DNA from: Candidatus Peregrinibacteria bacterium
Lineage (GTDB): Bacteria > Patescibacteriota > Gracilibacteria > Peribacterales > Peribacteraceae
Assembly (NCBI GenBank): GCA_030649955.1
Contig: JAUSFD010000027.1
Coordinates: forward strand, 1-64,000
Direction: 5' to 3'
DNA: 64,000 nucleotides
Positions 24,276-32,148 of the stretch are shown here, piece by piece. Positions within the stretch are counted from its first letter, which is position 1. The number at the start of each line of letters is the position of its first letter. Both the position numbers and the translations under genes were made by a program. A model generated the notes under the pieces. That model had not been told where the DNA came from. It made no database searches and saw only the letters and a list, made by a program, of their open reading frames with translations.

Positions 24276-26659
24276 GCAAGAAGCCCACCGTCCCCGCACA
24301 CCGGCTCCAGCTATTTCCGCCCAGGGGGGCGAGAGGCAGAGTCCTCTCGCTCCTCTTGGGTCTGTGTGCCTCGATCGGGCTCTTCTTTCTCTGGCCACTG
24401 CCACCGGTGCTCGTCCTCGACGAGGAAGCATCGTCCGTGCGCGTGCTCGACCGCCACGGTGCTCTCCTCTACGACGTGCGCACGCAGGAGGGACTGCAAA
24501 ATCCTCTCACGCTCTCGAATGTCCCCTCGCAATTCCTCAACGCACTCATTGCTATCGAGGACCGCGGGTTCTACCACCATCCTGGTGTGAGCCCGCGTGG
24601 AATTCTCCGCGCGCTCACTCAGAATATCTCTGCGAGACGAGTCGTCTCTGGCGGGAGCACACTCACGCAGCAACTCGTGCGTATTCGACTCCAGCCGAAG
24701 AGCCGAACACTCGCATACAAGGTCCGGGAAGCACTCCTCGCTCTCAAGCTCGATGCTTGGTTCTCGAAGGAGGACATCCTCGAGTCGTACGTGAACGAAG
24801 CGTACTTCGGGCACCGCGCGTACGGGCTCACCGCTGCGGCCCGCACGTACTTCGGCAAGAGTCCGCAGGAGCTTTCGCTCGCGGAGAGCGCGCTCCTCGC
24901 TGGCCTTCCCCAATCTCCCTCAGCGTACGATCCCTTCTCCAGCCGGGAGAGAGCGACGAATCGCCAGCAACGGGTACTCACAGCAATGGAGGATGCGGGC
25001 ATAATCACCGCAGAGGAACGCACACACGCCGAGGAGGAACCCCTCGTGCTCACCGCGGACCGTATTGCAATCGAGGCACCACACTTCGTCTTCTGGCTGC
25101 AGGACATCCGCCCAGAGGCGTTCGTTGGTGCTGGAGAGGTGATGACGACGCTCGATCTCTCCCTCCAGCGCGCGACGGAGCGCATCGTCGAGCGCAAACT
25201 TGAGGAGCTCGCCGATGCGAACGTCACAGCTGCTGCAGTCGTCGTTCTCGATGCGCGTACGGGGGATATCCTCAGCATGGTCGGGTCTGCAGATTACTTT
25301 GATGAGGAGTACGACGGAGCAGTGAACGTCGCAGTCTCTCCACGACAACCGGGATCAGCACTGAAGCCTTTCACGTACGCACTCGCCCTCGCGAAGGGGG
25401 ATACTCTGGCGACGACCGTTGCGGATGTGGAGACGCAGTTCTTCACGCAGGAGGGGAATCCCTACATACCGCGTAACTACGATTACGGATACCACGGCCT
25501 CGTGCGCTACCGAGAGGCACTCGCGAATTCCTACAACGTTGCCGCGGTGAAAGTACTGGAGCGTGTTGGTGTCACCCCTCTCCTACACTTTCTCCAGAGC
25601 GTGGGCATCACCACACTCACGGAATCTGCGGATCACTACGGGCTCGCACTCACACTCGGGGATGGCGAAGTCACGCTCCTGGAACTTGCGCAGGCGTTCG
25701 CAATCTTCCCCCGAGAGGGGAAGACACTCCGGGCGCGCGTTCTCCTCAGTGATCCTGTTCTTGAGGGTGAGGAGATCCTCGATCCAAAAATTGCCTGGTT
25801 GATCACCGACACTTTGAGCGATCAGACCGCACGGCTCCCCGAATTCGGTGCGGATTCTCCACTCTCGTTCGATTTCCCCGTCGCGGCGAAGACGGGGACA
25901 ACGCGCAACTCGCGGGACAACTGGACGATCGGCTACACGGCAGATCGCATCGTTGGCGTATGGGTGGGGAATGCGGACAATTCGCCCATGCGCGGGACCT
26001 CCGGCGTGACGGGAGCGGGCCCCATCTTCCACGACGTGATGCTCGCGGTCGCAGGGGAGAATGGTGGAGCAGGTTTCCCCCGTCCTGCAGGGATCACTGT
26101 GCGGACGATTTGTCGCATATCTGGAAAACTCCCTACGAAGGCATGTCCACAGACCGTTGAAGAATTGTTCATCGATGGGACGGAACCCAGCGAGCCGGAT
26201 GACCTCTATAGGATGATCCGCATCGACTCGCGCAACGGCCTCCTCGCAGGGGAATCGTGTCCACCTGCGTTCGTGAGAGAGCGCGCGTACGCTATCTTCC
26301 CCCGTGATACAGCGATCTGGGCGCGGGAGAATGGGTGGCCGACTCCGCCGATGGAGTACTCACCACACTGCCGAGAAGGTGCTGTGAGGGTGGGGGAGTG
26401 GATCGCGATTGTTCAGCCGCACGCCGGTGACAGCTTCCGCTTGGATCCTCTGATCCCCGATGCGAACGAGACGATTCGCTTCCAGGCGCAAGCGGATGAA
26501 AGTATCCGAGAGGCACAGTGGTTCGTCGATGGTGTGCGGGTCGGGAATGCGAAAGCTCCAGGTTTTTCCTTCTCCTGGCAACCCACCTTGGGAAGTCACA
26601 CGGTCCGTATCCAAGCAAGAAATCTTGAGGATTCTCGAGTCATTGAGGTGGTGGAGTGA
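24272..26659 (+). CDS. pbpC: Penicillin-binding protein 1C
   Basis: A 795-residue bifunctional murein synthase. After the anchor (about residues 27-47) comes a GT51 transglycosylase domain (catalytic Glu in IEDRGFYHHPG, about 95; GGSTLTQQLVR). The transpeptidase domain has SALK (Ser about 361), SYN (about 420) and KTGTT (about 539). The C-terminal PBP1C-specific beta domain occupies about 690-795. It starts at a GTG that overlaps the A2M stop by 4 nt. The A2M-PBP1C pair is a known bacterial arrangement, thought to couple wall repair to protease defence. Confidence 0.95.
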   Translation: MSKKPTVPAHRLQLFPPRGARGRVLSLLLGLCASIGLFFLWPLPPVLVLDEEASSVRVLDRHGALLYDVRTQEGLQNPLTLSNVPSQFLNALIAIEDRGFYHHPGVSPRGILRALTQNISARRVVSGGSTLTQQLVRIRLQPKSRTLAYKVREALLALKLDAWFSKEDILESYVNEAYFGHRAYGLTAAARTYFGKSPQELSLAESALLAGLPQSPSAYDPFSSRERATNRQQRVLTAMEDAGIITAEERTHAEEEPLVLTADRIAIEAPHFVFWLQDIRPEAFVGAGEVMTTLDLSLQRATERIVERKLEELADANVTAAAVVVLDARTGDILSMVGSADYFDEEYDGAVNVAVSPRQPGSALKPFTYALALAKGDTLATTVADVETQFFTQEGNPYIPRNYDYGYHGLVRYREALANSYNVAAVKVLERVGVTPLLHFLQSVGITTLTESADHYGLALTLGDGEVTLLELAQAFAIFPREGKTLRARVLLSDPVLEGEEILDPKIAWLITDTLSDQTARLPEFGADSPLSFDFPVAAKTGTTRNSRDNWTIGYTADRIVGVWVGNADNSPMRGTSGVTGAGPIFHDVMLAVAGENGGAGFPRPAGITVRTICRISGKLPTKACPQTVEELFIDGTEPSEPDDLYRMIRIDSRNGLLAGESCPPAFVRERAYAIFPRDTAIWARENGWPTPPMEYSPHCREGAVRVGEWIAIVQPHAGDSFRLDPLIPDANETIRFQAQADESIREAQWFVDGVRVGNAKAPGFSFSWQPTLGSHTVRIQARNLEDSRVIEVVE

Positions 26660-26816
26660 CGGCTCTGAGAAGAAGAGTAGGAACTACATCTGTTGAAAAT
26701 CCAGTGACAAGTTGTACATGCCGCTCCTGAAGTTGCGTCATACACCCCGCAATTCCCTGCGGGGGCGCTTTGGCTACGGCGCCTCCTCTGATCCTATCCC
26801 TTCCCCCTTTCTCTCT

Positions 26817-28358
26817 ATGACGCGAAAACATTCGCAAACGAGGCCGGCGATTGCCGTGCTACTCGTCTTCACGGGGATGCTGTTCACAGCATTCCTGCCA
26901 TTCTCTACCCCTCCGCTCGCGCATGCGGTTGCTTGTACTCCTGTGTCGCCTACGAATCTCCTAGGGCATTGGAAGTTCGACGAGGGGAGTGGAACAACTA
27001 CTGCAGACAGCACGGGTAATGGTCACACGGGCGCCCTCGTGAATGGTCCCACATGGACGACGGGAACGCCGACGGTGGTCCCGAATCCTGCTGCACTCTC
27101 CTTCGATGGAACCGATGACCACGTCACCGTGGCGAATGATACTGATCTGCGCTTCGGCACAGGTTCCTTCACCGTCTCCCTCTTCGCGAAGACGGGATCC
27201 GGCGATCGCTCCGTGCTCGGCAACTTCAACGGAACCCGCGGCTGGGCTCTCTACTTCTACAATGCCAACGCCGTGAACTTCTTCGGGTACGGAAACCTGG
27301 GAACCAACGATGCGGCGCAGGCTGCAACGATCGTGAATGATGCCTGGCATCACGTCGCCGGTGTCTACACCCACAGCGGCACCTCCCTGAAGATCGATAC
27401 GTACACGGATGGTATCCTCCGCGGCACGAACACCGTGAACGTCGGGGATATTACCTCGAATTCCCCACTACTCTTCGGTCGCTACCTCCTCCAGCCGTAC
27501 TACCAAGGACGCTTGGATGACATCCGCATCTACGGTAGGACACTCTCCGCAGCGGAAGTGGCATCACTCTCTGTAGGGTGCAACGGCACCTCGAGCAGTT
27601 CCGTGAGCAGTAGTGTGAGCTCTTCCTTGAGTAGTTCGAGTCTGAGTTCCTCCGGTTCATCCATCAGCAGCTCGAGTGTCAGCTCCTCCGTGAGCTCCTC
27701 CGTGAGTAGTTCCACTGGTTCCAGTGTGAGTTCCTCCTCGAGCTCTATCGTGAGTTCGAGTTCTAGCTCATCTTCCTCGGTGAGTAGTAGTGTGAGTTCC
27801 TCGGTGAGCTCGTCGAGCTCCGCAAGTGCGGCTCCGACGTGCAATGGTCAGACGGCCAATGTCTACGTCCAGGGCGGCCAAATCGTCGGCGGTCCGGATA
27901 ACGGAGATCCCTACACGGGCGTTCTCCGCGGAACATCCGGAAATGACGTGATGGTCGGAACGGGAGGGAATGACTGGATCCGTGGTGGGAATGGAGATGA
28001 CACGATCTGTGCACGAGGCGGCCAAGACAACGTCGATGGACAGAATGGACAGGACGATATCCGTGGCGGTGGTGGTGACGACGACCTCGATGGCGGCAAT
28101 GGTGCAGACGCGGTGTACGGTGGTGCAGGACAGGATGCACTCCTCGGTGTGAACGGTGCAGACATCCTCTGCGGGAGAGGTGGCAACGACACTCTGCTTG
28201 GGGGCAATGGCGCGGACCGCATGGATGGCGGTGCTGGAGCGAGCGATACCCTCAACGGAGGACAGGGTGGAGACACCTGCCAGAATGGGGAGACGAACTC
28301 CAGTTGTGAGAGCAGCTCGGCGATTCCCGAGTGTTCGAATGCCACAGTAGACCTCTAA
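26817..28358 (+). CDS. Surface protein: LamG, Ser-rich stalk, RTX repeats
   Basis: A 513-residue secreted protein. Signal peptide (cut near AHAVA), a LamG/concanavalin-like domain (about 45-260: LGHWKFDEGSGTTTADSTGN, WHHVAGVYTHSGT, RLDDIRIYGRTLSAAEV), a Ser/Val stalk of about 85 residues and an RTX block (about 365-490) with nonapeptides such as GGNGDDTIC and GGGGDDDLD that bind calcium. LamG folds usually bind glycans, so a Ca-dependent adhesin is a reasonable guess. RTX proteins are often exported by type I systems, but this one has an ordinary signal peptide. A strong terminator follows. Confidence 0.9.
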   Translation: MTRKHSQTRPAIAVLLVFTGMLFTAFLPFSTPPLAHAVACTPVSPTNLLGHWKFDEGSGTTTADSTGNGHTGALVNGPTWTTGTPTVVPNPAALSFDGTDDHVTVANDTDLRFGTGSFTVSLFAKTGSGDRSVLGNFNGTRGWALYFYNANAVNFFGYGNLGTNDAAQAATIVNDAWHHVAGVYTHSGTSLKIDTYTDGILRGTNTVNVGDITSNSPLLFGRYLLQPYYQGRLDDIRIYGRTLSAAEVASLSVGCNGTSSSSVSSSVSSSLSSSSLSSSGSSISSSSVSSSVSSSVSSSTGSSVSSSSSSIVSSSSSSSSSVSSSVSSSVSSSSSASAAPTCNGQTANVYVQGGQIVGGPDNGDPYTGVLRGTSGNDVMVGTGGNDWIRGGNGDDTICARGGQDNVDGQNGQDDIRGGGGDDDLDGGNGADAVYGGAGQDALLGVNGADILCGRGGNDTLLGGNGADRMDGGAGASDTLNGGQGGDTCQNGETNSSCESSSAIPECSNATVDL

Positions 28359-28370
28359 CATGCGAGGGGC

Positions 28371-28410
28371 CTGCAGGGAGAGGAGTACATCCTCTCCCTG
28401 CAGTTTTTTT
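28371..28410 (+). terminator. Strong Rho-independent terminator
   Basis: A perfect 14-bp stem (28371-28384 with 28390-28403), 5-nt loop and seven T residues. It closes the LamG/RTX gene and marks the edge of the backbone before the tRNA-Ala island. Confidence 0.95.
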
Positions 28411-28431
28411 GTGTAGACCTCAATCAAATCC

Positions 28432-28492
28432 ATCGACGGTTCTATAACCTCCGAGTCAAAGATGGTGGAGCTGTAGGGAACGATTGGGAACT
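28432..28492. repeat. Left att-like scar (L1) of tRNA-Ala island
   Basis: The stretch from ATCGACGGTTCT through CTCCGAGTCAAAGATGGTGG to AGCTG repeats the right end of the island at 37862-37903, with a 27-nt exact block. It includes the last bases of the tRNA-Ala gene (TGGTGGAGCTG in this orientation). A diverged partial copy follows at 28621-28662. Confidence 0.75.
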
Positions 28493-28620
28493 CGACACGC
28501 CCAGGAAATTGGATCCACTTACTCGGTCAGAAAAGCTCATCGGGCTGAGGAATTCCTTGGATTTTGTGAAAAATATTCTCAAGAGTCCGCAAGCGGTAGA
28601 ATGTACTCTTACGCTATGAA

Positions 28621-28662
28621 ATCGATGGTTCTGTCAATGAGCTGTGGGGAACGATTGGGAAC
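28621..28662. repeat. Second, shortened scar (L2)
   Basis: It shares ATCGAYGGTTCT with L1 and the island right end, and GGAACGATTGGGAACT exactly with L1 (28477-28492), but lacks the middle. It ends just before the methyltransferase stop codon. It looks like an older, internally deleted site. Confidence 0.55.
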
Positions 28663-28665
28663 TTT

Positions 28666-29394
28666 TTAGGGTCTCTTTTTCACAATAACGGCCAAATAAT
28701 GACCGTCACGTGCGCGAATCAGCTTACCGAGCTTCCAAGGAGTCTTTTCCAAGGCTTCTTTCAAGAGCTTGGAAGAAACATGCAACCACTGAAACCATTC
28801 ACCGATGAGACCTTTGTATTCAATGCGAAGTTTCATCTGGCCGGGGTATTTGCCCTTCTTTCGTTGTCGCCTGTGATAGGCAAGATGGTCGGGGTTCGTT
28901 GTTTTTTCTACCTCGAAGCCCGTTGCAAGTATTACCGCATTGTCTGCGGTCAACTTGTCTAAAATGTGAAACAGCTTAGGAAGTTTATGCACTGTTCCGG
29001 CGACACCAAGATTGTTTCCAGCGAGCCATATGGTATCGAATGTGTACTTCCGTATGTGGTTCGGTTTGAAAATATCTTCTGTGAATGCAGTTTTCACTCC
29101 TCTCGCCTTCGCTGTCTTCACGCAATAACTGTCATAATCAATCCCCACGACTTTTAATCCTTTCTTCTGGAAATACAGCGCATGTCTGCCTGCACCTAGC
29201 CCAACGTCGAGGACTAAACCTTTCGCATGCTTCATGCCCTTTCTTTCGATTTCATAAATGCCATGCTTGAAATAGACGTTCGGGTTTTCAGGAGATTCAA
29301 ACCACCCGTCGTCACGTCGGATTCCATACGGGGTCTTGTCACCTTTCAAATAATTGCAGAGGACATGGCCGAAGAGATCTGGTTTGGCAGGCAT
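28666..29394 (-). CDS. Class I SAM-dependent methyltransferase
   Basis: A 242-residue protein with motif I VLDVGLGAGRHALYFQKKGL and the acidic motif GIDYD that binds SAM ribose. The C-terminal half (HRRQRKKGKYPGQMKLRIEY) is basic. The target is unknown; small-molecule or nucleic-acid substrates are both possible. It is the first gene inside the island and lies next to the AbiJ-like gene (6 nt apart), so a shared transcript and a role in the defence-like module are plausible but unproven. Confidence 0.8.
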   Translation of the reverse strand: MPAKPDLFGHVLCNYLKGDKTPYGIRRDDGWFESPENPNVYFKHGIYEIERKGMKHAKGLVLDVGLGAGRHALYFQKKGLKVVGIDYDSYCVKTAKARGVKTAFTEDIFKPNHIRKYTFDTIWLAGNNLGVAGTVHKLPKLFHILDKLTADNAVILATGFEVEKTTNPDHLAYHRRQRKKGKYPGQMKLRIEYKGLIGEWFQWLHVSSKLLKEALEKTPWKLGKLIRARDGHYLAVIVKKRP

Positions 29395-29400
29395 AGAAAG

Positions 29401-30351
29401 TTACTTGAGCAGCGCAGAATTACATTCCATGAGAAAAATAATGTTTGTAGCAGCAAGATGCAGTGCATATGCGGCAACGTGCGGTGGGACAGTCTTCACT
29501 TCCGCTCCTCCGCCATGCGGTCCTTCCCTATTCCTCAAACTTGGTAAACCACTCTCAAGTGTGTTACGCAAACTACTGAAATGAGAAGTCAGATATTCCG
29601 GTATTAATCCTTTTTCGAAACAAATATCGAGGAGAGCTTTTGCATTTGCCCCATCAGGATATGACCACTTTTTTTGGTCGAAGATTGCTTTCATGGTGCT
29701 CTCGAAACTTGCCAGAGCAAAAGTCACAGCTTGGCGGTGCTCGCCTTTTCGAAAATGTTCATGTGCAGTGAGGAATTCATTCTCTGGACCTGCAAATCCC
29801 TTTTGCCCCAAAAGTCTCAATACTGGCTTCGTCACTTCCTCGTGCATGAGTTCAGAATCAATTCGCAATAATTGGTTCTTTTCAAATCTGTATCCGACTT
29901 TCCATTGTGCAAAGCGGCCGTTTAGTTCGCTTATCGCTTCTGAAGGAGGAATACGATCTGCATATCCACCTCGCATTCCTTCCCAGTATCTTTTTGAGTC
30001 CTCCAACCGACTAAAGGCCACTTCAACAACATCGAGCACAAGCGCTTCTTCACCATGAAGAATAGCATCGATTAGCTGCTCTGCAGGACTTCTCCCTGAA
30101 GCAATGCTCATCACACCGCGATTCCTTGCGACGATATGCGCAATTGCTACCCAGTGCTGCCCATGAGTTTCTTCGATATCTCCCCATACATCTCGGCGTG
30201 TTGCACGTGGACCTAAAGCATCATTGAGAATCTGAACGATGTTTACACGCATCTCTTGTGGTACTTCATACTTCACCAATTCTCCATCATGTTGCTCAGC
30301 TTGTTTTTGCTGACGCTTCATTCTCTGTGAAAAAAGCTCCGTAATGCGCAT
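29401..30351 (-). CDS. AbiJ-like abortive-infection protein
   Basis: A 316-residue protein. The N-terminus (MRITELFSQRMKR ... VPQEMRVNIVQILNDALGP) matches the AbiJ N-terminal domain 4 / STM4504 family. The C-terminal part (about 205-316) looks like an Abi_C/HEPN-type domain with LRNREGPHGGG, the position of the Rx4-6H RNase motif. Such proteins stop phage growth by killing or arresting the cell, probably by cutting RNA. The start was moved from 30423 to 30351 to match the family N-terminus. Low GC and island context support horizontal transfer. Confidence 0.75.
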   Translation of the reverse strand: MRITELFSQRMKRQQKQAEQHDGELVKYEVPQEMRVNIVQILNDALGPRATRRDVWGDIEETHGQHWVAIAHIVARNRGVMSIASGRSPAEQLIDAILHGEEALVLDVVEVAFSRLEDSKRYWEGMRGGYADRIPPSEAISELNGRFAQWKVGYRFEKNQLLRIDSELMHEEVTKPVLRLLGQKGFAGPENEFLTAHEHFRKGEHRQAVTFALASFESTMKAIFDQKKWSYPDGANAKALLDICFEKGLIPEYLTSHFSSLRNTLESGLPSLRNREGPHGGGAEVKTVPPHVAAYALHLAATNIIFLMECNSALLK

Positions 30352-30394
30352 AAGTTTATTTTGGCAGAAAAGCCCATTATTACAATGCCAGACA

Positions 30395-30655
30395 CTAATA
30401 CAGCCTCGTCCCATCCTCATCAATCTTTATCACATTTGGATCATCCAGTGGCTCCTGTTCCTGAATCTCTTTCATTAGCAGTAAAAATCCAATCGCATTC
30501 GTGAAGTCGTAGTTTTTCCATTTCTCAGGCAGTTTGTCTCTGAAGTCGGCAGGCATAGTGGGCGCACATTTGATCTGCCTAGCCATGAAAGCAACGAGAG
30601 CGATTGGACTTGTTCCAAGGAAAGAACGCACGAGTTGATTTATGCCTCTTTCCAA
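30395..30655 (-). CDS. Hypothetical small island protein
   Basis: An 86-residue soluble protein of unknown function, rich in helix-formers (NAIGFLLLMKEIQEQEPLDD). Its start overlaps the end of the AdoMet-decarboxylase-like gene by 16 nt, and it is followed by the AbiJ-like gene, so all three probably share one transcript. It may be a partner or antidote for a neighbour, which is a guess from position. Confidence 0.55.
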   Translation of the reverse strand: MERGINQLVRSFLGTSPIALVAFMARQIKCAPTMPADFRDKLPEKWKNYDFTNAIGFLLLMKEIQEQEPLDDPNVIKIDEDGTRLY

Positions 30656-30981
30656 ACAACCTCTTTTGCCTGAAAGAATTTCTTTGTAAATTCCACTGCA
30701 TCCTCTATTTCAAATGCTTTGCACGTATAAATATCGGCACTAAAAAATGGGTATGGTTTATCCCACGCATAAAAGTGGCAGCCCGATGTTTCCCAGTGAA
30801 TCCAACCTGCCCAACCATATTTTGGGGATTGATGCGTGACGGGTTTTGCAAGCGTATGCATTTTCAGAACATCTGATAGTTGGGAAAGATATTCCTCAAT
30901 CTTCTCAGAAGTGATTGCCGAGTCGCATGTACCCTCAACAATCAATCGTTGCCTGTAGTGCATTGGTGCTAAGTCCTTCAT
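30640..30981 (-). CDS. AdoMet decarboxylase-like protein
   Basis: A 113-residue protein resembling the small SpeH/SpeD S-adenosylmethionine decarboxylase fold: a basic start with HYRQRLIVEGTC, a long helix, GWAGWIHWETSGCHFYAW, and a DIYTCKAF...VEFTKKFF ending like the family's DvFtC segment. The residue that normally self-cleaves to form the pyruvoyl group (Ser of ESH) is not clearly present; ETSGCH stands there. So it may not make polyamines. It is first in the minus-strand island cluster with the AbiJ-like and methyltransferase genes, which also concern SAM and defence. Confidence 0.5.
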   Translation of the reverse strand: MKDLAPMHYRQRLIVEGTCDSAITSEKIEEYLSQLSDVLKMHTLAKPVTHQSPKYGWAGWIHWETSGCHFYAWDKPYPFFSADIYTCKAFEIEDAVEFTKKFFQAKEVVWKEA

Positions 30982-31013
30982 TATCTGAATTCTACCTTAC
31001 TGGGGCAGAGAAC

Positions 31014-31030
31014 CTGAAGGGACTTAAACC
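31014..31030. repeat. Internal tRNA-Ala scar (B)
   Basis: CTGAAGGGACTTAAACC is an exact 17-nt match to 37901-37917, inside the tRNA-Ala T arm. The plus frame around it encodes NLKGLKPMSVQSR, like the LKGLKPSTSA tail of the intact recombinase, so it looks like the 3' end of an erased recombinase plus its tRNA junction. Confidence 0.6.
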
Positions 31031-31080
31031 GATGAGTGTGCAAAGTCGCACGAAGTGTGCAGACTCGTTCAAAGTGCATC

Positions 31081-31119
31081 AAAAAAGCCCTAGTCGCTCA
31101 TTCTGAGCAAACTAGGGCT
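31081..31119 (-). terminator. Terminator of the collagen-like cluster
   Basis: Read on the minus strand: arms AGCCCTAGT/ACTAGGGCT with an inner GCTCA/TGAGC hairpin, followed by six T residues. It lies downstream of the collagen-like gene at 31290-31952. Confidence 0.75.
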
Positions 31120-31136
31120 AAGTGTGCATAGTTGTC

Positions 31137-31265
31137 ATGGTGGAGCTTATAGGATCGAGTTGGAACACCATACTCGCTGAGATGGGTCACCTGGCGGGTA
31201 TGCTCAATGGAACGCTGAAGAACGTGGAGAGGCTGATCTATGGGTCGGTAGCTGTGTTGCCCTAA
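31137..31265 (+). CDS. Candidate small ORF family, copy 1
   Basis: A 42-codon plus-strand ORF beginning MVELIGSSWNTILAEMGHLA. It aligns with copies 2 and 3 (31998-32138, 32983-33150): all start M-x-E/Q-I/L, share the SSWxT/Wxxx block and the following helix-like segment. After its stop comes a segment conserved beside copies 2 and 3 (TGAGAGTRGAACACTA) that contains the stop codon of the convergent collagen-like gene. Its first bases (ATGGTGGAGCT) also match the tRNA-Ala 3' end, so part of it may be scar sequence. Coding status is not proven. Confidence 0.4.
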   Translation: MVELIGSSWNTILAEMGHLAGMLNGTLKNVERLIYGSVAVLP

Positions 31266-31289
31266 CGGGTAGCAAGTGAGAGTAGAACA

Positions 31290-31952
31290 CTACTGGACTG
31301 GTTGCTTGCAACAGACAGCATAAGCACTTGGAGGGTTCTCAGATTCAGTGATGTCTCTTGTAAAACATTGCCACCCAATGGGTTTACCCGAATCGTCAGC
31401 AATTGGGTTGGATGTAAATATGAAGCCCTGTCCTTGTGTTGAATTATTACTATTAACGAAAATAGGTTCGTAGAAGCAGCTCCCACCAGTCGCAATCTCA
31501 CCTTGTTCGCAGAAGACTTTGATAGAACATGCAGCATGTTGTTCAAGACCAGGAGTGTTATCAAAGCATGCTCTACGAGTAGCTGCGTCAGGTTTGAATG
31601 AACGAATCACACAGTCGAGTGATGCAACTCCTGACAGCCCCTGCTCACCTTGTGGTCCAATTGCTCCAGTTCCTCCCCTTGGTCCAGTTTCACCCTGTAG
31701 TCCTGTAGCACCCGTGCCTCCTTTTGGACCTTGTGGCCCCTGTGGTCCTGGAGGCCCAGGAATTAGCTGGATTTTGTCGATGCGCTCTCGAAGATCACAG
31801 ACGAAAGCTGTGATGCCAAATTGACGTGGCTTGTTGCAGTTCCTTTCAAAGAACCGCTGTGCCTCACTCGTGTAGTGGCTAGCTACAGCTAATGCGGGCA
31901 GCAGTACTGCAATGACCACTATGCCCCATTTGATTCGAGTTCGCGCATCCAC
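31290..31952 (-). CDS. Collagen-like surface protein, paralog 1
   Basis: A 220-residue protein: one N-terminal membrane anchor (about residues 10-28), a conserved region ending in DLRERIDKIQLIPG, about 13 collagen Gly-X-Y triplets ([20 protein letters not shown] and on), then a Cys-containing globular head. The GTG start lies 8 nt after a CAGACT -10 box with TTGACG 17 nt further upstream. Triple-helix stalks of this type make bacterial fibres or adhesins. It is a tandem paralog of the gene at 32149-32937 with an unrelated head. Confidence 0.8.
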   Translation of the reverse strand: MDARTRIKWGIVVIAVLLPALAVASHYTSEAQRFFERNCNKPRQFGITAFVCDLRERIDKIQLIPGPPGPQGPQGPKGGTGATGLQGETGPRGGTGAIGPQGEQGLSGVASLDCVIRSFKPDAATRRACFDNTPGLEQHAACSIKVFCEQGEIATGGSCFYEPIFVNSNNSTQGQGFIFTSNPIADDSGKPIGWQCFTRDITESENPPSAYAVCCKQPVQ

Positions 31953-31997
31953 AGGGGATGAGTCTGCGCTTCCAACTATTCAGCGTCAAATCTCTTG

Positions 31998-32138
31998 ATG
32001 GACGAAATTAGATCGAGTTGGGACACCCTGATTCCCTACATGATAGATATGGCAATCGTTGTAGAGCAGAGTCAAAGAACAATAAGAGGTGCTGAAATTG
32101 AAGCCAAAGAGCCTGTTTTGGCAGTAGCTACGAGATGA
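31998..32138 (+). CDS. Candidate small ORF family, copy 2
   Basis: A 46-codon ORF (MDEIRSSWDTLIPYMIDMAI and on) running divergently from collagen-like gene 1 and convergently with collagen-like gene 2. It aligns with copy 3 over its full length (M-D/E-E/Q-I-R, YMI-D/N, AI, QRT, IEAK). The net length differences between copies are multiples of three although single-base indels occur, which is some evidence for coding. Confidence 0.45.
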   Translation: MDEIRSSWDTLIPYMIDMAIVVEQSQRTIRGAEIEAKEPVLAVATR

Positions 32139-32148
32139 GAGTGGAACA

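Noticed and set aside
27560-27830. Glu/Leu-rich minus-strand frame that could look like a coiled coil
   Set aside because: It is the complement of the Ser-rich (AGC/TCC/GTG) stalk codons in the LamG/RTX gene.
27900-28290. CRISPR-like periodic repeats
   Set aside because: The periodicity is that of RTX nonapeptide codons within an open reading frame, with no identical repeats or unique spacers.
31000-31130. Possible intact gene across the 31.0 kb scar
   Set aside because: The 63-codon frame has only a recombinase-tail-like piece around NLKGLKPMSV and no start or domain; it fits a remnant better.
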